A stretch of DNA of 64,000 bases from Candidatus Rifleibacteriota bacterium. GTDB lineage: Bacteria > Muiribacteriota > Ozemobacteria > Ozemobacterales > Ozemobacteraceae. The DNA lies in contig JADFXM010000015.1 of the NCBI GenBank assembly GCA_015233565.1, positions 1 to 64,000 on the forward strand. Reading direction: 5' to 3'. This document shows, in pieces, positions 24,862-34,826 of this stretch. The translations under genes were made by a program, and so were the position numbers. The number at the start of each line of letters is the position of its first letter. The first letter of the stretch is position 1. Under the pieces are notes generated by a model. It was not told where the DNA came from. It was given only the letters and a program-made list of their open reading frames with translations, and made no database searches.

Positions 24862-27657
24862 GTGAGGGGAAAAGACTGGGAATTTCTAAGCTTTGCGGTT
24901 CAATTTGGAATATTGATCCTCTGCCTTATTCTGGGTTTTGATTTCTGGTTATCTGGGTTGGAAAATAAAAACCAGAGAAAGAACCTGGAAGAAAATCGCA
25001 AAAAACTTTCCAGGTTGGCCGTAAGATGCGATTCCGAAGTGTACGCACATTCCAGGCTACTTTCGCTCTCCAGAAAACTTAGTCGTTTTGAAAAGTTTTC
25101 CTTTTTCCTGGAAAGATTCAAAAATCTTTGGAACATGAATGTACAAGTATACTTTTTTGATTTTTCCGGAAAATGTGTTGATTCCTGGCCAAGTGACGTT
25201 CCTTCCAAGAAATTTTTTGAAAAACTTTTTAAATGCCTCATAATGCCTCCATGCCCGGAATTGGAAGTAATGCGGAAAGAACTTGATCCCAAAATTTCGT
25301 TTCTTTTTGGAGAGGGAAAAAAACTGTTCTCCCTTCAGTCCGGAAACAAAGCACCCGTTGAAATTCTCTTTAGAAAGGAAGATGGTTTGCTGGTTTGGAA
25401 CAGAAATGAAAAAGGGGGGCTGATTGTAATACTCGAAAAAATACCCTCTGATAAAGAAATTTTTCAAAAGATCTGGAAATGGGATTCTCAGAAAAACTCT
25501 GTTCCTCCCATCAGCGGATTTGGATATCGTGGGGAAGGAAAGTTTTTCAGATCGGGTGATTTAAGGGATGAATACGCAGAACAGCTTTTTTCATCTCTGG
25601 AAAAAAGTTCCGAACGCCAAATTGAGGTCGGTGGCTTTGAATGGTTGTTCCTTGAAACCGGCTCCGGAAAAGTGGTTTATGGAGCTTTTCCGGTATTCAG
25701 AGAGAATCTAAGGTTCTGGCGTCAAACAGCTAGATTGGGCGGATTGTTTCTCTTTTTCCTCGGTTGCTTTGTTTTACGCATTTGGGGAAAGAAACACACT
25801 ATTCCTTTGAGAAGGCTTCTTCCGGGACTATTTGCTATATCGGCTTCCATACCACTTCTGGGGATAGCCTTAGGGTCTGTTGATCTTTTGGATAATTATC
25901 GCGAGGTTTTGGGAAGTCGTATTAGAAGCAATGGTGAGAGTTTGTTGAGAAATCTTGTTTCTAATTTTTACGAACACCTGGATTCACTTTCCAAAATTCT
26001 TGATTCCAGGCTTGATAAAGTTTCTTCGTTTTCACTTGATTTGGCACTCCAATTACATCGAGAAGGATTATTAGACATTATCCAGGCAAGGGACGAAAAC
26101 ATTAAATTGGTTTTTTCTTACCCCGAAGGACCCTGTGGAAGGAGCGAAGCATTCATGAAACCATTGGTCCTTTTGGGGATTGAAAACTATTATCCTGGAA
26201 GATTGAAAGGGAAAAAAATTTCACGAGATATTTTTGCTGAAGGAATAATAAGAAGTGATGACATGGGCTTTGCGAGCACTTTAAATCGCCCGGGCCAATT
26301 TCAAATGGTTCAGCTGGGCCGAAAGAAGCTTCTGGTTTTTTTCAAATTCTACAAATCAGGTCCATTAACTTTTGTAGAGACCCAACTTTCTGTTCTGAAA
26401 GGACTGGAAGCATTTCTAAATAAACAGGCCAGAGTCAAAAAAGCCTTCGAAGGCGGAGAGTTTAGATTGTTTGCGATTGATACAAAAAGTTGCCGATGGC
26501 TTATTCCACCAAGAGCTCGTTTAAGAGGAGAGATTCTTTCTGCCGCCCTTGCAGGAAAAACATTTGGACGTCCGGAATTTGCTTTAATTTCAAACCAGGA
26601 ACAACCTGGAGTGGTGATATGTCTCCCCTGCCCAAGCTTAGAAAACGTTTCTTTGGTTCTATTTTACCCTCTCTCTCATTTGGGAGAGCGAATAATGGGA
26701 ATTTTAAGAGGTTTGTTGACTGTTGGTGTGTTTTTTTTGATTTTACTGTTTGTTATTTCAAGGGTCCTTTCAAATCAATTGATTCATCCGGTTAATAGCC
26801 TCTCTTTGGGATTAGAAGCGCTTAGTCATCGCGATTTTGGTTTTCAGATTTTAGATCAAAGGGAAGATGAGTTTGGAAAGCTATTTTCAGCTTTTAACAA
26901 TATGATGGAAGAGGCAAAAGACCTGAATCTTGCACGAATTGTCCAAGAAGGTTTAATTCCAAGCACTTTCCCGGAAGTGCCTGGTTATGATATTCATGGG
27001 AAGGTAGTTTTGGCTTCTGATTTGGGGGGGGATGTTTTGGATTCATTTTTGTTGCCGAATGGAAAATTTTGTTTTATAGTCGGTGACATTGTTGGACATG
27101 GCATTGGAGCTGCATTAATGATGGCTTTTGCACGGGCAGTCTCTTTCCATGAAAGCCAGAAAGCCGATTTTTCGCCAGAAAAACTTGCCTATGACATAGA
27201 TGCCCTCCTGAGGGAACAACTGAATTTCCAACTTTTTATGGGATTGATTTGCGGATTATTGGATCCGCAAACCCATCGTCTTGAAATCCTGGTGACTGGA
27301 ATGCCTTTTCCACTTATGTTAAAAAAAGGAAAATCTCAATGGATCGGGCATCCATCTTTACCTTTAGGGATCGGAAAAAGCCGGAAGCGAGTTTTTGCAA
27401 ATTCGATTCAATTTTCCCCCGGAGACCAATTGATTTGCTACTCTGATGGATGTGTTGAAGCTATGAACATAAAGGGCGAGATGCTTGGATATGAAGGTTT
27501 TTCGGAAATGCTTATTAATTCAGGCGGTAATTCGACACAAATTGTTGATAATATGCTCAAGAAGGTCCAGGCTTGGCGGAACCAAAAGATTACAGATGAT
27601 TTAACACTTTTTGTTATTTCGCAAAACCAGGAAGAAAATGAAAAAAGCAGAGAATAA
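24862..27657 (+). CDS. Membrane SpoIIE-type (PP2C) serine phosphatase with HAMP domain, copy 1
   Basis: The protein has 931 residues from a GTG start. The first membrane helix (about 10-30) and a soluble region of about 260 residues lead to helices near 290-330. A second extracytoplasmic region follows, then a helix at about 612-632 and a HAMP-like linker. The C-terminal phosphatase domain (700-925) has LGGDVLDS, VGDIVGHGIGAA, C-Y-S-D-G and I-T-D-D-L-T, so the metal-binding Asp residues appear complete. Such enzymes dephosphorylate anti-sigma-factor antagonists and so release alternative sigma factors. It follows the pseudopilin gene by 16 bp and overlaps copy 2 by 20 bp. The start is uncertain because no ATG is available before the first helix. 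Confidence 0.87.
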   Translation: MRGKDWEFLSFAVQFGILILCLILGFDFWLSGLENKNQRKNLEENRKKLSRLAVRCDSEVYAHSRLLSLSRKLSRFEKFSFFLERFKNLWNMNVQVYFFDFSGKCVDSWPSDVPSKKFFEKLFKCLIMPPCPELEVMRKELDPKISFLFGEGKKLFSLQSGNKAPVEILFRKEDGLLVWNRNEKGGLIVILEKIPSDKEIFQKIWKWDSQKNSVPPISGFGYRGEGKFFRSGDLRDEYAEQLFSSLEKSSERQIEVGGFEWLFLETGSGKVVYGAFPVFRENLRFWRQTARLGGLFLFFLGCFVLRIWGKKHTIPLRRLLPGLFAISASIPLLGIALGSVDLLDNYREVLGSRIRSNGESLLRNLVSNFYEHLDSLSKILDSRLDKVSSFSLDLALQLHREGLLDIIQARDENIKLVFSYPEGPCGRSEAFMKPLVLLGIENYYPGRLKGKKISRDIFAEGIIRSDDMGFASTLNRPGQFQMVQLGRKKLLVFFKFYKSGPLTFVETQLSVLKGLEAFLNKQARVKKAFEGGEFRLFAIDTKSCRWLIPPRARLRGEILSAALAGKTFGRPEFALISNQEQPGVVICLPCPSLENVSLVLFYPLSHLGERIMGILRGLLTVGVFFLILLFVISRVLSNQLIHPVNSLSLGLEALSHRDFGFQILDQREDEFGKLFSAFNNMMEEAKDLNLARIVQEGLIPSTFPEVPGYDIHGKVVLASDLGGDVLDSFLLPNGKFCFIVGDIVGHGIGAALMMAFARAVSFHESQKADFSPEKLAYDIDALLREQLNFQLFMGLICGLLDPQTHRLEILVTGMPFPLMLKKGKSQWIGHPSLPLGIGKSRKRVFANSIQFSPGDQLICYSDGCVEAMNIKGEMLGYEGFSEMLINSGGNSTQIVDNMLKKVQAWRNQKITDDLTLFVISQNQEENEKSRE

Positions 27658-30523
27658 ATCTTTTTTTGCATTTGGCCATGCGGTTTTGCTTTTTGCCGCG
27701 GTCCCTCTTTTTATTTTTTCTTTTACGGTTGCTCAATCACTTGGAAGATTCAGTGAACTGGATGAAAAGGCCCGTTTGATGAAAATGGAAAAGGAGTTGG
27801 ATCAGTTCGTTTCAAAAACCTATTCAGGTTCATACATTATAAAACTTGTCCGCGATTTTCTGATAAAGATGAAAAAAAAAGGTTATGATTCTGATTCATT
27901 GGTCAAATTTAGAAAATCCATTTTAAAAAGATATGGGGTTCCGATTAGCGCTTATATTTTTCAGAAAGGAAAATTGCTGAGGGTAATCCCTGAGACGAGT
28001 AGCCAGAAAGAATTTATCAAAGCTTTTTATTCAAGTCTTTTTTTCGAGGGAAAGGATAGTGTTGAAGCTCATTTTCGTATAAAAGATCAGATTAGCAAGC
28101 TTTTAGGTCCGGGAATGAGACCTGAAGTATTTAACAAATATCCACGGTCTCTCTATAAATACAACATTCAGAATGCGAATCGTTTTTTTTACTGGACTTA
28201 TTCGCCGGACGGGTTTGGAGTATTTATCGTAGTGACCAACGAGCCCGATATAATAAAGCGGGCAAAGGCTTATTTAAAACCTTTCCAAAAAGGATACGGA
28301 GTTGGGATTATCGATTCCAAGGAAAGAAATATTCGATTTCTTCCTCCTCCAGGAATTTCGAGCGATACTATGCAGATTGCCTGGCAAAAATCCAAGCTCC
28401 AGGGTTCTGATCTGGTTGAGTTTGGTGGTAAAACCTGGTTGTTTGTTGCAAATAAGCAGGGAGAAATCTTTTGCAGGGTTCTGGAAGGTGATTTGAAAGA
28501 GGGAGTGACAATTTATCAAGTTAGTGTTTTTGTAGGATATTTTCTTTGTGGTTTGTTAGTAATTATATTGGTATTGGCTGTTTTCCAGGTTTCATTTGCG
28601 GTTAAATTGGTGGGCTGGTTGGAGACAACCAGCATTAAATTCCGGTTAGCCTGGTTATTTGGAACAGCAAGTCTTGTTCCGCTTGCGTTGGCATTATTGT
28701 TCGGAGGCTTGGAAGTAAATGATCGAGGGGAAATTCTGCGTGAAGAGAATTGCCGACAGGCACTTGACCGGCTCAGTTCCCTTGAAAATTCGTATCTTAG
28801 TGGTTATGAAAAGTTCAAGCGGATATGCAATTTTTTTAGGAATGTAAATTGGTTGAATTTTCCTAAGCTGGAAGTATTGACCAAAGTTGTCAATAGATTG
28901 GTTAAGAATGAAGAAATTCAGAGGCTTGATTTACGTGGAGTAGATGGAGAAATATTCTATACCACGGATGATACAAGAGTCCATGGCGCTGCAATGGCAA
29001 CAACAGTTTTTAGTCGGATGGCAGTTAAAAGACATTCACCTGGTCGCCTCCCAATTGGAAAACTGGGTATAAGTCCAGAGGAGGTTGTTTCTGAATCAAT
29101 TTTAAATAGTGACGAAGTCGGACTCTCAACGGTTATAGGTCGAAGAAATCAAATTTGGAGATTCCAACCCGGATGTGGAACAACGGCTTTGTGGTACTGG
29201 GATGTCTTTCCAGAGTTTGCGACTGGCCCTGCGTTTATCGCCTTGGCCCATCAAATGGATCGAGTCCTTTGTAACGGAATTCAGCGAAAAATCAGATCAC
29301 AACCTCAGGATGACAGGAATTTCCAAGCAGTGCTGGAAATTGACGCGTGGCATCCGCGCCTGGAGTTCTATCCTAAGCTTTATGGAAATGGAAGCCGCGA
29401 ATTGAAAGCTGCTGCTATAAGGAGTTTTCTCTCCAATAAATTCCTTTCAAGGGACATTGAAATCAATGGAAAATCCTACCTTGTTACTATGAGAGCTGAT
29501 GAAGGGCAGGGAGTTGGATTCTTTATTCTCATCGATTTGATCAGGGGAGATTATGTATTAAGAGAGCTGGGGCCTCTAACCAGGCGAATTCTTTTGGGAA
29601 TGTTGTTTGCTATCTTGATTTCATTGATTGCTGCATTCTCTCTTTCGGCTTTGTTTGTTAATCCGATTGCCGATCTGGAGATAGGAATCAACGCCATAAG
29701 AAATCGGGTTTCCGACGCTCGCATTCCTATCCGAAGAAAGGATGAGTTTGGAAACCTCGCAGGTGTATTCAATAAGCTCCTCTCAGAGATGAACGAATTA
29801 CGATACGCTGCATACGTTCAGGAAAGCCTGCTTCCCTCCTCACTCACGCCCGTGGAAGGATGGAAACTCTTTTTCTTGCGTCGCTCTGCAACAGACCTCG
29901 CAGGTGATTACCATGATGTTTTTGAACTTGAAAAAGGCAAACTCGGGGTTATAGTCGGAGATGTTACCGGACACGGCATTTCTGCTGCATTAGCAATGGC
30001 CATGGCTAAGGCAACAGTTTCATTTGGTAAAATCAATTCCTGGAAATTCCCAACAGAATATCTTGACAGGCTAAATTCCTTGTTCTATCGCGAATTGAAG
30101 CCCAGAGCTAAATTTATGACTCTTGGTGCAGCCTGTGTCGATTTGAAAAGCGGAGAAGTAATACTTGAAAATTCGGGACATCCCTACTCATTGTGGTTTT
30201 CCTGCTCAAAAGGAAATGTTCAGGAATGCGACCTCCCTTCGTTTCCTTTGGGCTCGAGAATAAAAAGAATACAGAGGCAAAAATTGATTTCCATGGAACC
30301 TGGAGACGGATTATTGATGTTTACCGATGGATTTCCCGAATGTTTTTCGAAAAGTGGTGAATTACTGGGCTATCAAAAACTCAAGGAATTGTTTCGGGAG
30401 AAGATGCTTTCAGGAATTGGTCATGAAACAATACTTGATTCTATGAATTTGTTTCTCGATTCTTTCAGAAAACCAGGCCCCTTGCCGGATGACGTGACGC
30501 TTGTTCTGCTTGTGCGAGAGTGA
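27638..30523 (+). CDS. Membrane SpoIIE-type (PP2C) serine phosphatase with HAMP domain, copy 2
   Basis: From the ATG at 27638 (AGGAAG upstream) the protein is about 961 residues. It has an N-terminal helix (14-34), a large sensor-like region, helices near 290-357, and a second sensor-like region. A helix at about 650-673, a HAMP linker and a phosphatase domain (about 735-960) follow. The phosphatase motifs are L-A-G-D-Y-H-D, VGDVTGHGISAALAMAMAK, M-F-T-D-G-F and L-P-D-D-V-T-L. It has the same architecture as copy 1 but low identity outside the phosphatase domain, so each probably senses a different signal. The two genes overlap by 20 bp and must be co-transcribed. A hairpin terminator at 30554-30580 closes the unit. 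Confidence 0.88.
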   Translation: MKKAENKSFFAFGHAVLLFAAVPLFIFSFTVAQSLGRFSELDEKARLMKMEKELDQFVSKTYSGSYIIKLVRDFLIKMKKKGYDSDSLVKFRKSILKRYGVPISAYIFQKGKLLRVIPETSSQKEFIKAFYSSLFFEGKDSVEAHFRIKDQISKLLGPGMRPEVFNKYPRSLYKYNIQNANRFFYWTYSPDGFGVFIVVTNEPDIIKRAKAYLKPFQKGYGVGIIDSKERNIRFLPPPGISSDTMQIAWQKSKLQGSDLVEFGGKTWLFVANKQGEIFCRVLEGDLKEGVTIYQVSVFVGYFLCGLLVIILVLAVFQVSFAVKLVGWLETTSIKFRLAWLFGTASLVPLALALLFGGLEVNDRGEILREENCRQALDRLSSLENSYLSGYEKFKRICNFFRNVNWLNFPKLEVLTKVVNRLVKNEEIQRLDLRGVDGEIFYTTDDTRVHGAAMATTVFSRMAVKRHSPGRLPIGKLGISPEEVVSESILNSDEVGLSTVIGRRNQIWRFQPGCGTTALWYWDVFPEFATGPAFIALAHQMDRVLCNGIQRKIRSQPQDDRNFQAVLEIDAWHPRLEFYPKLYGNGSRELKAAAIRSFLSNKFLSRDIEINGKSYLVTMRADEGQGVGFFILIDLIRGDYVLRELGPLTRRILLGMLFAILISLIAAFSLSALFVNPIADLEIGINAIRNRVSDARIPIRRKDEFGNLAGVFNKLLSEMNELRYAAYVQESLLPSSLTPVEGWKLFFLRRSATDLAGDYHDVFELEKGKLGVIVGDVTGHGISAALAMAMAKATVSFGKINSWKFPTEYLDRLNSLFYRELKPRAKFMTLGAACVDLKSGEVILENSGHPYSLWFSCSKGNVQECDLPSFPLGSRIKRIQRQKLISMEPGDGLLMFTDGFPECFSKSGELLGYQKLKELFREKMLSGIGHETILDSMNLFLDSFRKPGPLPDDVTLVLLVRE

Positions 30524-30553
30524 AATAAGCCTACACCATAGAACAATTGGTCT

Positions 30554-30580
30554 TCTGGCTTTTTCAAGCCAGATTTCTTC
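30554..30580 (+). terminator. Rho-independent terminator after the SpoIIE pair
   Basis: An 8-bp perfect stem (TCTGGCTT / AAGCCAGA) with a TTTC loop is followed by TTTCTTC. It lies 31 bp after the stop of the second phosphatase, in the gap before the convergent kup gene. Confidence 0.8.
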
Positions 30581-30622
30581 ACTCTAAAAGCGGTGGGGGC
30601 TATCAGTTAAGATTAGTCATGT

Positions 30623-32671
30623 TTATAGCTCGATTTGGGTACCTAACTCCAGGACACGATTCGGTGGGATACCAAAAAAGGCAGTGGCCTCCCGAGCATT
30701 TCGGGAAATAAGTCTGAAAAACCATTTTCGCCAATGATACATGTCTGATTTCCCTGATAAAAGCAGGGATTCTCTTCCAAGGAAAAAGCTTGTTTCCATC
30801 ATCTTGAAAGGGAATGATTTTTTCGTTGCACATTCGAGCAAATCTGGGACATTAGGAGTTTCCATAAAGCCATATCTGCCAATGATTTGATGGAATCCGT
30901 TTCCTAAATTGCGAACTTCAACCCGATTCTCGATTGAAACTTCAGGAACGTGTTCTGAGAGGACGACAAGAAAAACCACCCGTTCATGAAGAACTTTATT
31001 ATGCTTATAATGATGTAGCAATACCTGCGGAACTGTATCGCTGTTTGAAGTCATAAACACAGCAGTGCCTTTTACTCGATAAATTTTTGAAAGCGCAATT
31101 TCTGCTAGGAATTTATCAAGCGGTAAAAAGGCTTTTTGAAGCTCAGTGTACAACGCTTTTCGCCCTCTGTGCCAGGTCGTCATAAAGACAAAACATAGGC
31201 TTCCTATTAGTAAGGGCACCCATCCTCCGTAAAAGACCTTTCCCATATTGGCGAATAAAAAAGGAAGGTCGATGGAAAGGAAAATACTTGTTAAGAGCAT
31301 GGCTTTGGGAAGGCTCCAGTTCCAGATTTCACGCATCACTTTGAAAAGAAGAACCGAGGTAATGGTCATGGTTCCCATGACGGCGATTCCATATGCAGCC
31401 GCCAGATTCCCTGATTCACGGAACCCGATGACCAGACCACAACAGGCGATCATCAAAGATGTGTTGACTTCAGGGATGTAAATTTGTCCGCTAGCTCTGC
31501 TGGAGGTGTGTCGAATTGTAAGTCTGGGAGTATAACCCAACTGCATAGCTTGCTGTGCCAGTGAATATGCTCCGGAAATCAGGGCTTGTGAGGCAATGAT
31601 TGTTGCAGTTGTCGAAATTAAAACCAGTGGAATGTGGAGGTAAAGGGGACAAAGGCCATAAAATGGGTTTTCCCGTACAACTTCACCTTTAATCAGCAAA
31701 ACTGCGCCTTGTCCAAAATAATTTAGGAACAAGGCTGGATAAGCAAAATAAAACCAGGCAATGTTTATTGGCTTTCTTCCAAAATGGCCCATATCTGCAT
31801 AAAATGCTTCTGCTCCAGTTACACATAAAATCACTGCTCCTAGAATCATAAACCCTGACCAACCATGTCGGGAAAAATGATCGAAAGCATACCAAGGATT
31901 TATGGCATAGAGAATACTTGGTTTTTTTACGATCCAAAAACAGCCTAAAAAACCTATTGTTACAAACCAGATTGCCATCAAGGGCCCAAAAATCTTTGCA
32001 ACCGCTCCTGTACCACGATATTGTACTAGAAATAAAACCACAAGTATGCAAAGTGTCATTGGGACAATAAAAGGCTTAAAAACGGGCGTTGCGATATCAA
32101 GCCCTTCCATTGCGGATAAAACGGAAATTGCAGGGGTTATCATTCCATCTGCAAGGAGTAGGGACGTTCCAAAAATGGCTAACCCAATGATCCAATCTGA
32201 TAGTTTTTGAGTGGATTTCCCTTTTTCTTTAAGTAGGGCTACCAGGGCCATGATTCCTCCCTCCCCGTTATTGTCAGCTTTCATTACAAAGATAATATAT
32301 TTGAAAACAACGACAAGGCTCAATGACCAGAAAATAAGAGAAATGATGCCGAAAATATTCTCCGTAGTTGGGGGAAGCCCCAAAGTGGGAGAAAAACATT
32401 CTTTAACTGTATATAATGGGGAAGTGCCTATGTCTCCAAAGACAACTCCCAAAGCACCAATTGCCAGAGTAAATAATTCTTTCGTTGGTAGGTTAGAGGA
32501 ATCTGGAGAATGGAAAGAACCCGGAGGGGTGATAAAAGCTGAGGTTTGTGCAGTCGATTGAGATACGGTAGAAGGTGGGGTAGAGTTGTTTTGAGATGTC
32601 AAAGGTGGGAGTGGTGGGACTGCGTTAGGAGTGGCATCAGAATTGGTGGAAAAATTTGGAGTTGTTGACAT
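30623..32671 (-). CDS. kup: Kup-family potassium uptake transporter
   Basis: This 682-residue membrane protein matches Kup/KT/HAK transporters. The conserved start of the family is seen as ALGVVFGDIGTSPLYT near residue 95. About twelve helices follow (including F-V-M-K-A-D-N-N-G-E-G-G-I-M-A-L near 130), then a hydrophilic C-terminal domain of about 190 residues. It imports K+ with protons. The first 70 residues are an extra Pro/Ser/Thr/Asn-rich, probably disordered extension not usual in Kup proteins. The gene is monocistronic and converges on the SpoIIE pair. Confidence 0.95.
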   Translation of the reverse strand: MSTTPNFSTNSDATPNAVPPLPPLTSQNNSTPPSTVSQSTAQTSAFITPPGSFHSPDSSNLPTKELFTLAIGALGVVFGDIGTSPLYTVKECFSPTLGLPPTTENIFGIISLIFWSLSLVVVFKYIIFVMKADNNGEGGIMALVALLKEKGKSTQKLSDWIIGLAIFGTSLLLADGMITPAISVLSAMEGLDIATPVFKPFIVPMTLCILVVLFLVQYRGTGAVAKIFGPLMAIWFVTIGFLGCFWIVKKPSILYAINPWYAFDHFSRHGWSGFMILGAVILCVTGAEAFYADMGHFGRKPINIAWFYFAYPALFLNYFGQGAVLLIKGEVVRENPFYGLCPLYLHIPLVLISTTATIIASQALISGAYSLAQQAMQLGYTPRLTIRHTSSRASGQIYIPEVNTSLMIACCGLVIGFRESGNLAAAYGIAVMGTMTITSVLLFKVMREIWNWSLPKAMLLTSIFLSIDLPFLFANMGKVFYGGWVPLLIGSLCFVFMTTWHRGRKALYTELQKAFLPLDKFLAEIALSKIYRVKGTAVFMTSNSDTVPQVLLHHYKHNKVLHERVVFLVVLSEHVPEVSIENRVEVRNLGNGFHQIIGRYGFMETPNVPDLLECATKKSFPFKMMETSFFLGRESLLLSGKSDMYHWRKWFFRLISRNAREATAFFGIPPNRVLELGTQIEL

Positions 32672-33143
32672 GTTCTGTTCTTTAAAAGCCTGAAAAGTTT
32701 CCTCTAATTAGAAAGCAATTTATCAACCTGATGGGTCCGAAATCCATCGACTTTCTGTTAGTGAGTATGTTTGCGGTAAGTGAAAATTTAGGGTTAACCA
32801 AAATTATATTCCCACCTTCAGAGTTAGACAAATTTAAGAACCTTTTGTACTACATTTTGAGCTTTAAGTCAAACATTGAGTAAAGTAATCTGCGAAAAAG
32901 AGCAAAAATGCTTGACTTATAAACCTGCATCAACGCAAGTGCAGGAAATTTGGAAAAAGCAATTTTTTGCGGATTTTTTTTGAATTGTATGGTTAATTGC
33001 CAATGCCAATAGGAATTTACTCTTTGTTGCTGGAAGTAATCTGCAAGAATACTTCTTAAAATCGAGGTCACACTGACTATCTAAGGCAGTGTTTTTGAAA
33101 AAACACGCTTAGTGAATGTGACTCGAGAAATATTTCGCTGATT
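32672..33143. other. Non-coding stretch between kup and a secreted zincin-like gene
   Basis: No gene is supported. A 73-codon minus-strand frame at 32850-33071 has no ribosome binding site. A small hairpin at 33089-33106 (GTGTTTTT / AAAAACAC) lies after the secreted-protein gene but has no T-tract on either strand. The kup promoter should lie near its upstream edge. Confidence 0.5.
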
Positions 33144-34454
33144 TTATTTTCCAAAGGTTTTAGGACTGTTAACCTTTACCGGGCCACTAACTGTCGGGGA
33201 GTTTGGTGTTTCAGCAGAATTGAGAGCAGTTTTTGTTGGAATGGGAGTTGGTGCTGGAGTCGGTGTTGGAACTGGCGTTGATGCTTGTGCTTGTGTGATA
33301 CCCAAAAGATCAGAGAGCTCTTTCTCGCTTAATTTTCCATGGGTTTCTTCATTCAGTATTTTTTTTACTTTCTCGAGATCTCCTGGATGTTGTGCAATGA
33401 ATTTTTTGAAAAAAGATTTTAGAGTATGATTTGACGAATTGCTGGCCAGAAAAGCATCGAAAACTTTTTTTCGGCCATCAGTGGTTTCAGATGCAACTCG
33501 ACAGAGGATTACTGTAATGACTCCTTCACAATTCAGAAGATCTGTTGCTGAAAGTTCTGGGTCGGTAGCTTCGTAATATTTTTTTTCGCCAGTTTTGGGG
33601 TCTTCCTTGAAGAGTTTTTTTGTTTCTGAAAACATTTGGTTTCGCTCTTCGGGAAATTCCAGAGCCTCATTAAATTCTGCCCATCCTTCCATGAAAGAGG
33701 CTCTGGGAGTTGTAACTTCGTTCTGATAGTGCATCATATCCTTGCCATAAATCAATGTCCCATCGGTGAAATGATTATGAATTACTTCTCTTAACAAACC
33801 CAAAGGAATATTTTTGTCCAAGGTGTGAGAAAGTTCGTGTACGAGGGTCGTTTTGCCTTCTAAATCATAGTTTGGAACGCTCATGCATCTGGAACTCAAT
33901 TGAATAGTTGAACCCATTGACATTGGCCAAAAATCACGCTCAAGATTGGAAAATTTTTGAGGGTCTTCAAAACCGGTTGTGTCTGTAAGAACTGTTGGAA
34001 TGACCGAACGAGTCGAAATGGCTAAACGATCTTTTATCGCCTTGGAGGTGGAAAATCGGTATGCTGCAAGCAGTCCTTTTTGTCCGTTGGTCAATTTACT
34101 TTCATCGCCCTTTGCTCCCATTAATTCAAGCAATTGTTTTTCATCTGTGACTTTTACACATTTGATTCGGTATGTAATTTTTGGATCAGTTGGTGATCTT
34201 AAGATTCTTTCGCCTACCGTTGGGTTGAGCCGGAAATCGTAAACACCTTTTGCAACCTCAATACCGTTTGTAATTGTTTTTCCAATGCTTTTTAATTGAT
34301 CAAGAATCGATGGGTTTGCCGGAGGGGGTGGGTCCGTTTTTACATCAAGAACCTGTTGGTAGAAAAATTCAAGAGAAGAGCCTCCAAAAAGAATCGTTGA
34401 AGAATTCAGTAAAAAAGCTAATAGGAATACCATTAAAATTTGAAGTTTCTTCAT
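33144..34454 (-). CDS. Secreted HExxH protein (putative zinc metallopeptidase)
   Basis: The protein is about 436 residues from the ATG at 34454, chosen for GGAG eight bases upstream. After a signal peptide (L-Q-I-L-M-V-F-L-L-A-F-L-L) there is a helical part. A zincin-like core follows with L-V-H-E-L-S-H-T-L near residue 205 and a later M-E-G-W-A-E-F-N-E-A near 265 that could supply the third zinc ligand. The C-terminal 60 residues are rich in Pro, Thr and Ser. A peptidase is likely but not proven; the family is not one I can name. It is one of four consecutive secreted proteins on this strand. Confidence 0.65.
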   Translation of the reverse strand: MKKLQILMVFLLAFLLNSSTILFGGSSLEFFYQQVLDVKTDPPPPANPSILDQLKSIGKTITNGIEVAKGVYDFRLNPTVGERILRSPTDPKITYRIKCVKVTDEKQLLELMGAKGDESKLTNGQKGLLAAYRFSTSKAIKDRLAISTRSVIPTVLTDTTGFEDPQKFSNLERDFWPMSMGSTIQLSSRCMSVPNYDLEGKTTLVHELSHTLDKNIPLGLLREVIHNHFTDGTLIYGKDMMHYQNEVTTPRASFMEGWAEFNEALEFPEERNQMFSETKKLFKEDPKTGEKKYYEATDPELSATDLLNCEGVITVILCRVASETTDGRKKVFDAFLASNSSNHTLKSFFKKFIAQHPGDLEKVKKILNEETHGKLSEKELSDLLGITQAQASTPVPTPTPAPTPIPTKTALNSAETPNSPTVSGPVKVNSPKTFGK

Positions 34455-34466
34455 CTTTTTCTCCAC

Positions 34467-34826
34467 GCTTGATCAATAAAATGCTACCTAAATCCTGCAA
34501 TCTAAGCCTTGAAATCATCACTACAAACAAAGATCGGCGAGCTTATATTTAACTTCTCGACTTTTTCACTTCTACGTTTTCCACTAAGTCTTGTTTTTCA
34601 CATGCAAGGTTTAAGTACTATTTACTAATTATAAACAAAAATCTCGGTTTTCATAACTGTCAAAATTAAAAGGGGTTTCGCAATGAAGCCAATTTTTTAT
34701 GGGATCGATATCGGTAATGGATTAATGTGATTCGTTACTCTGAAAAACGAAGCAATCTAATAATCCATTAGACTGCTTCGTTTGGCAAAAAAGCTTAATA
34801 CAGAAAATTTTCAATAGAGTTAATTG
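34467..34826. other. Intergenic stretch holding a strong hairpin terminator
   Basis: No gene is seen. The stretch carries the terminator at 34743-34783 for the upstream minus-strand gene and presumably the promoter of the zincin-like gene at 34454. This shows that the secreted-protein genes form at least two transcription units. Confidence 0.6.
34743..34783 (-). terminator. Rho-independent terminator after the DUF4105-like gene
   Basis: A 17-bp stem with one mismatch (34745-34761 against 34767-34783) has a five-base loop. Read on the minus strand, the stem runs into a short T-tract. It lies about 45 bp after the stop of the DUF4105-like gene, in the direction expected for it. Confidence 0.85.

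Noticed and set aside
32850-33071. 73-codon minus-strand frame upstream of kup
   Set aside because: No start signal and no recognisable protein; likely chance.
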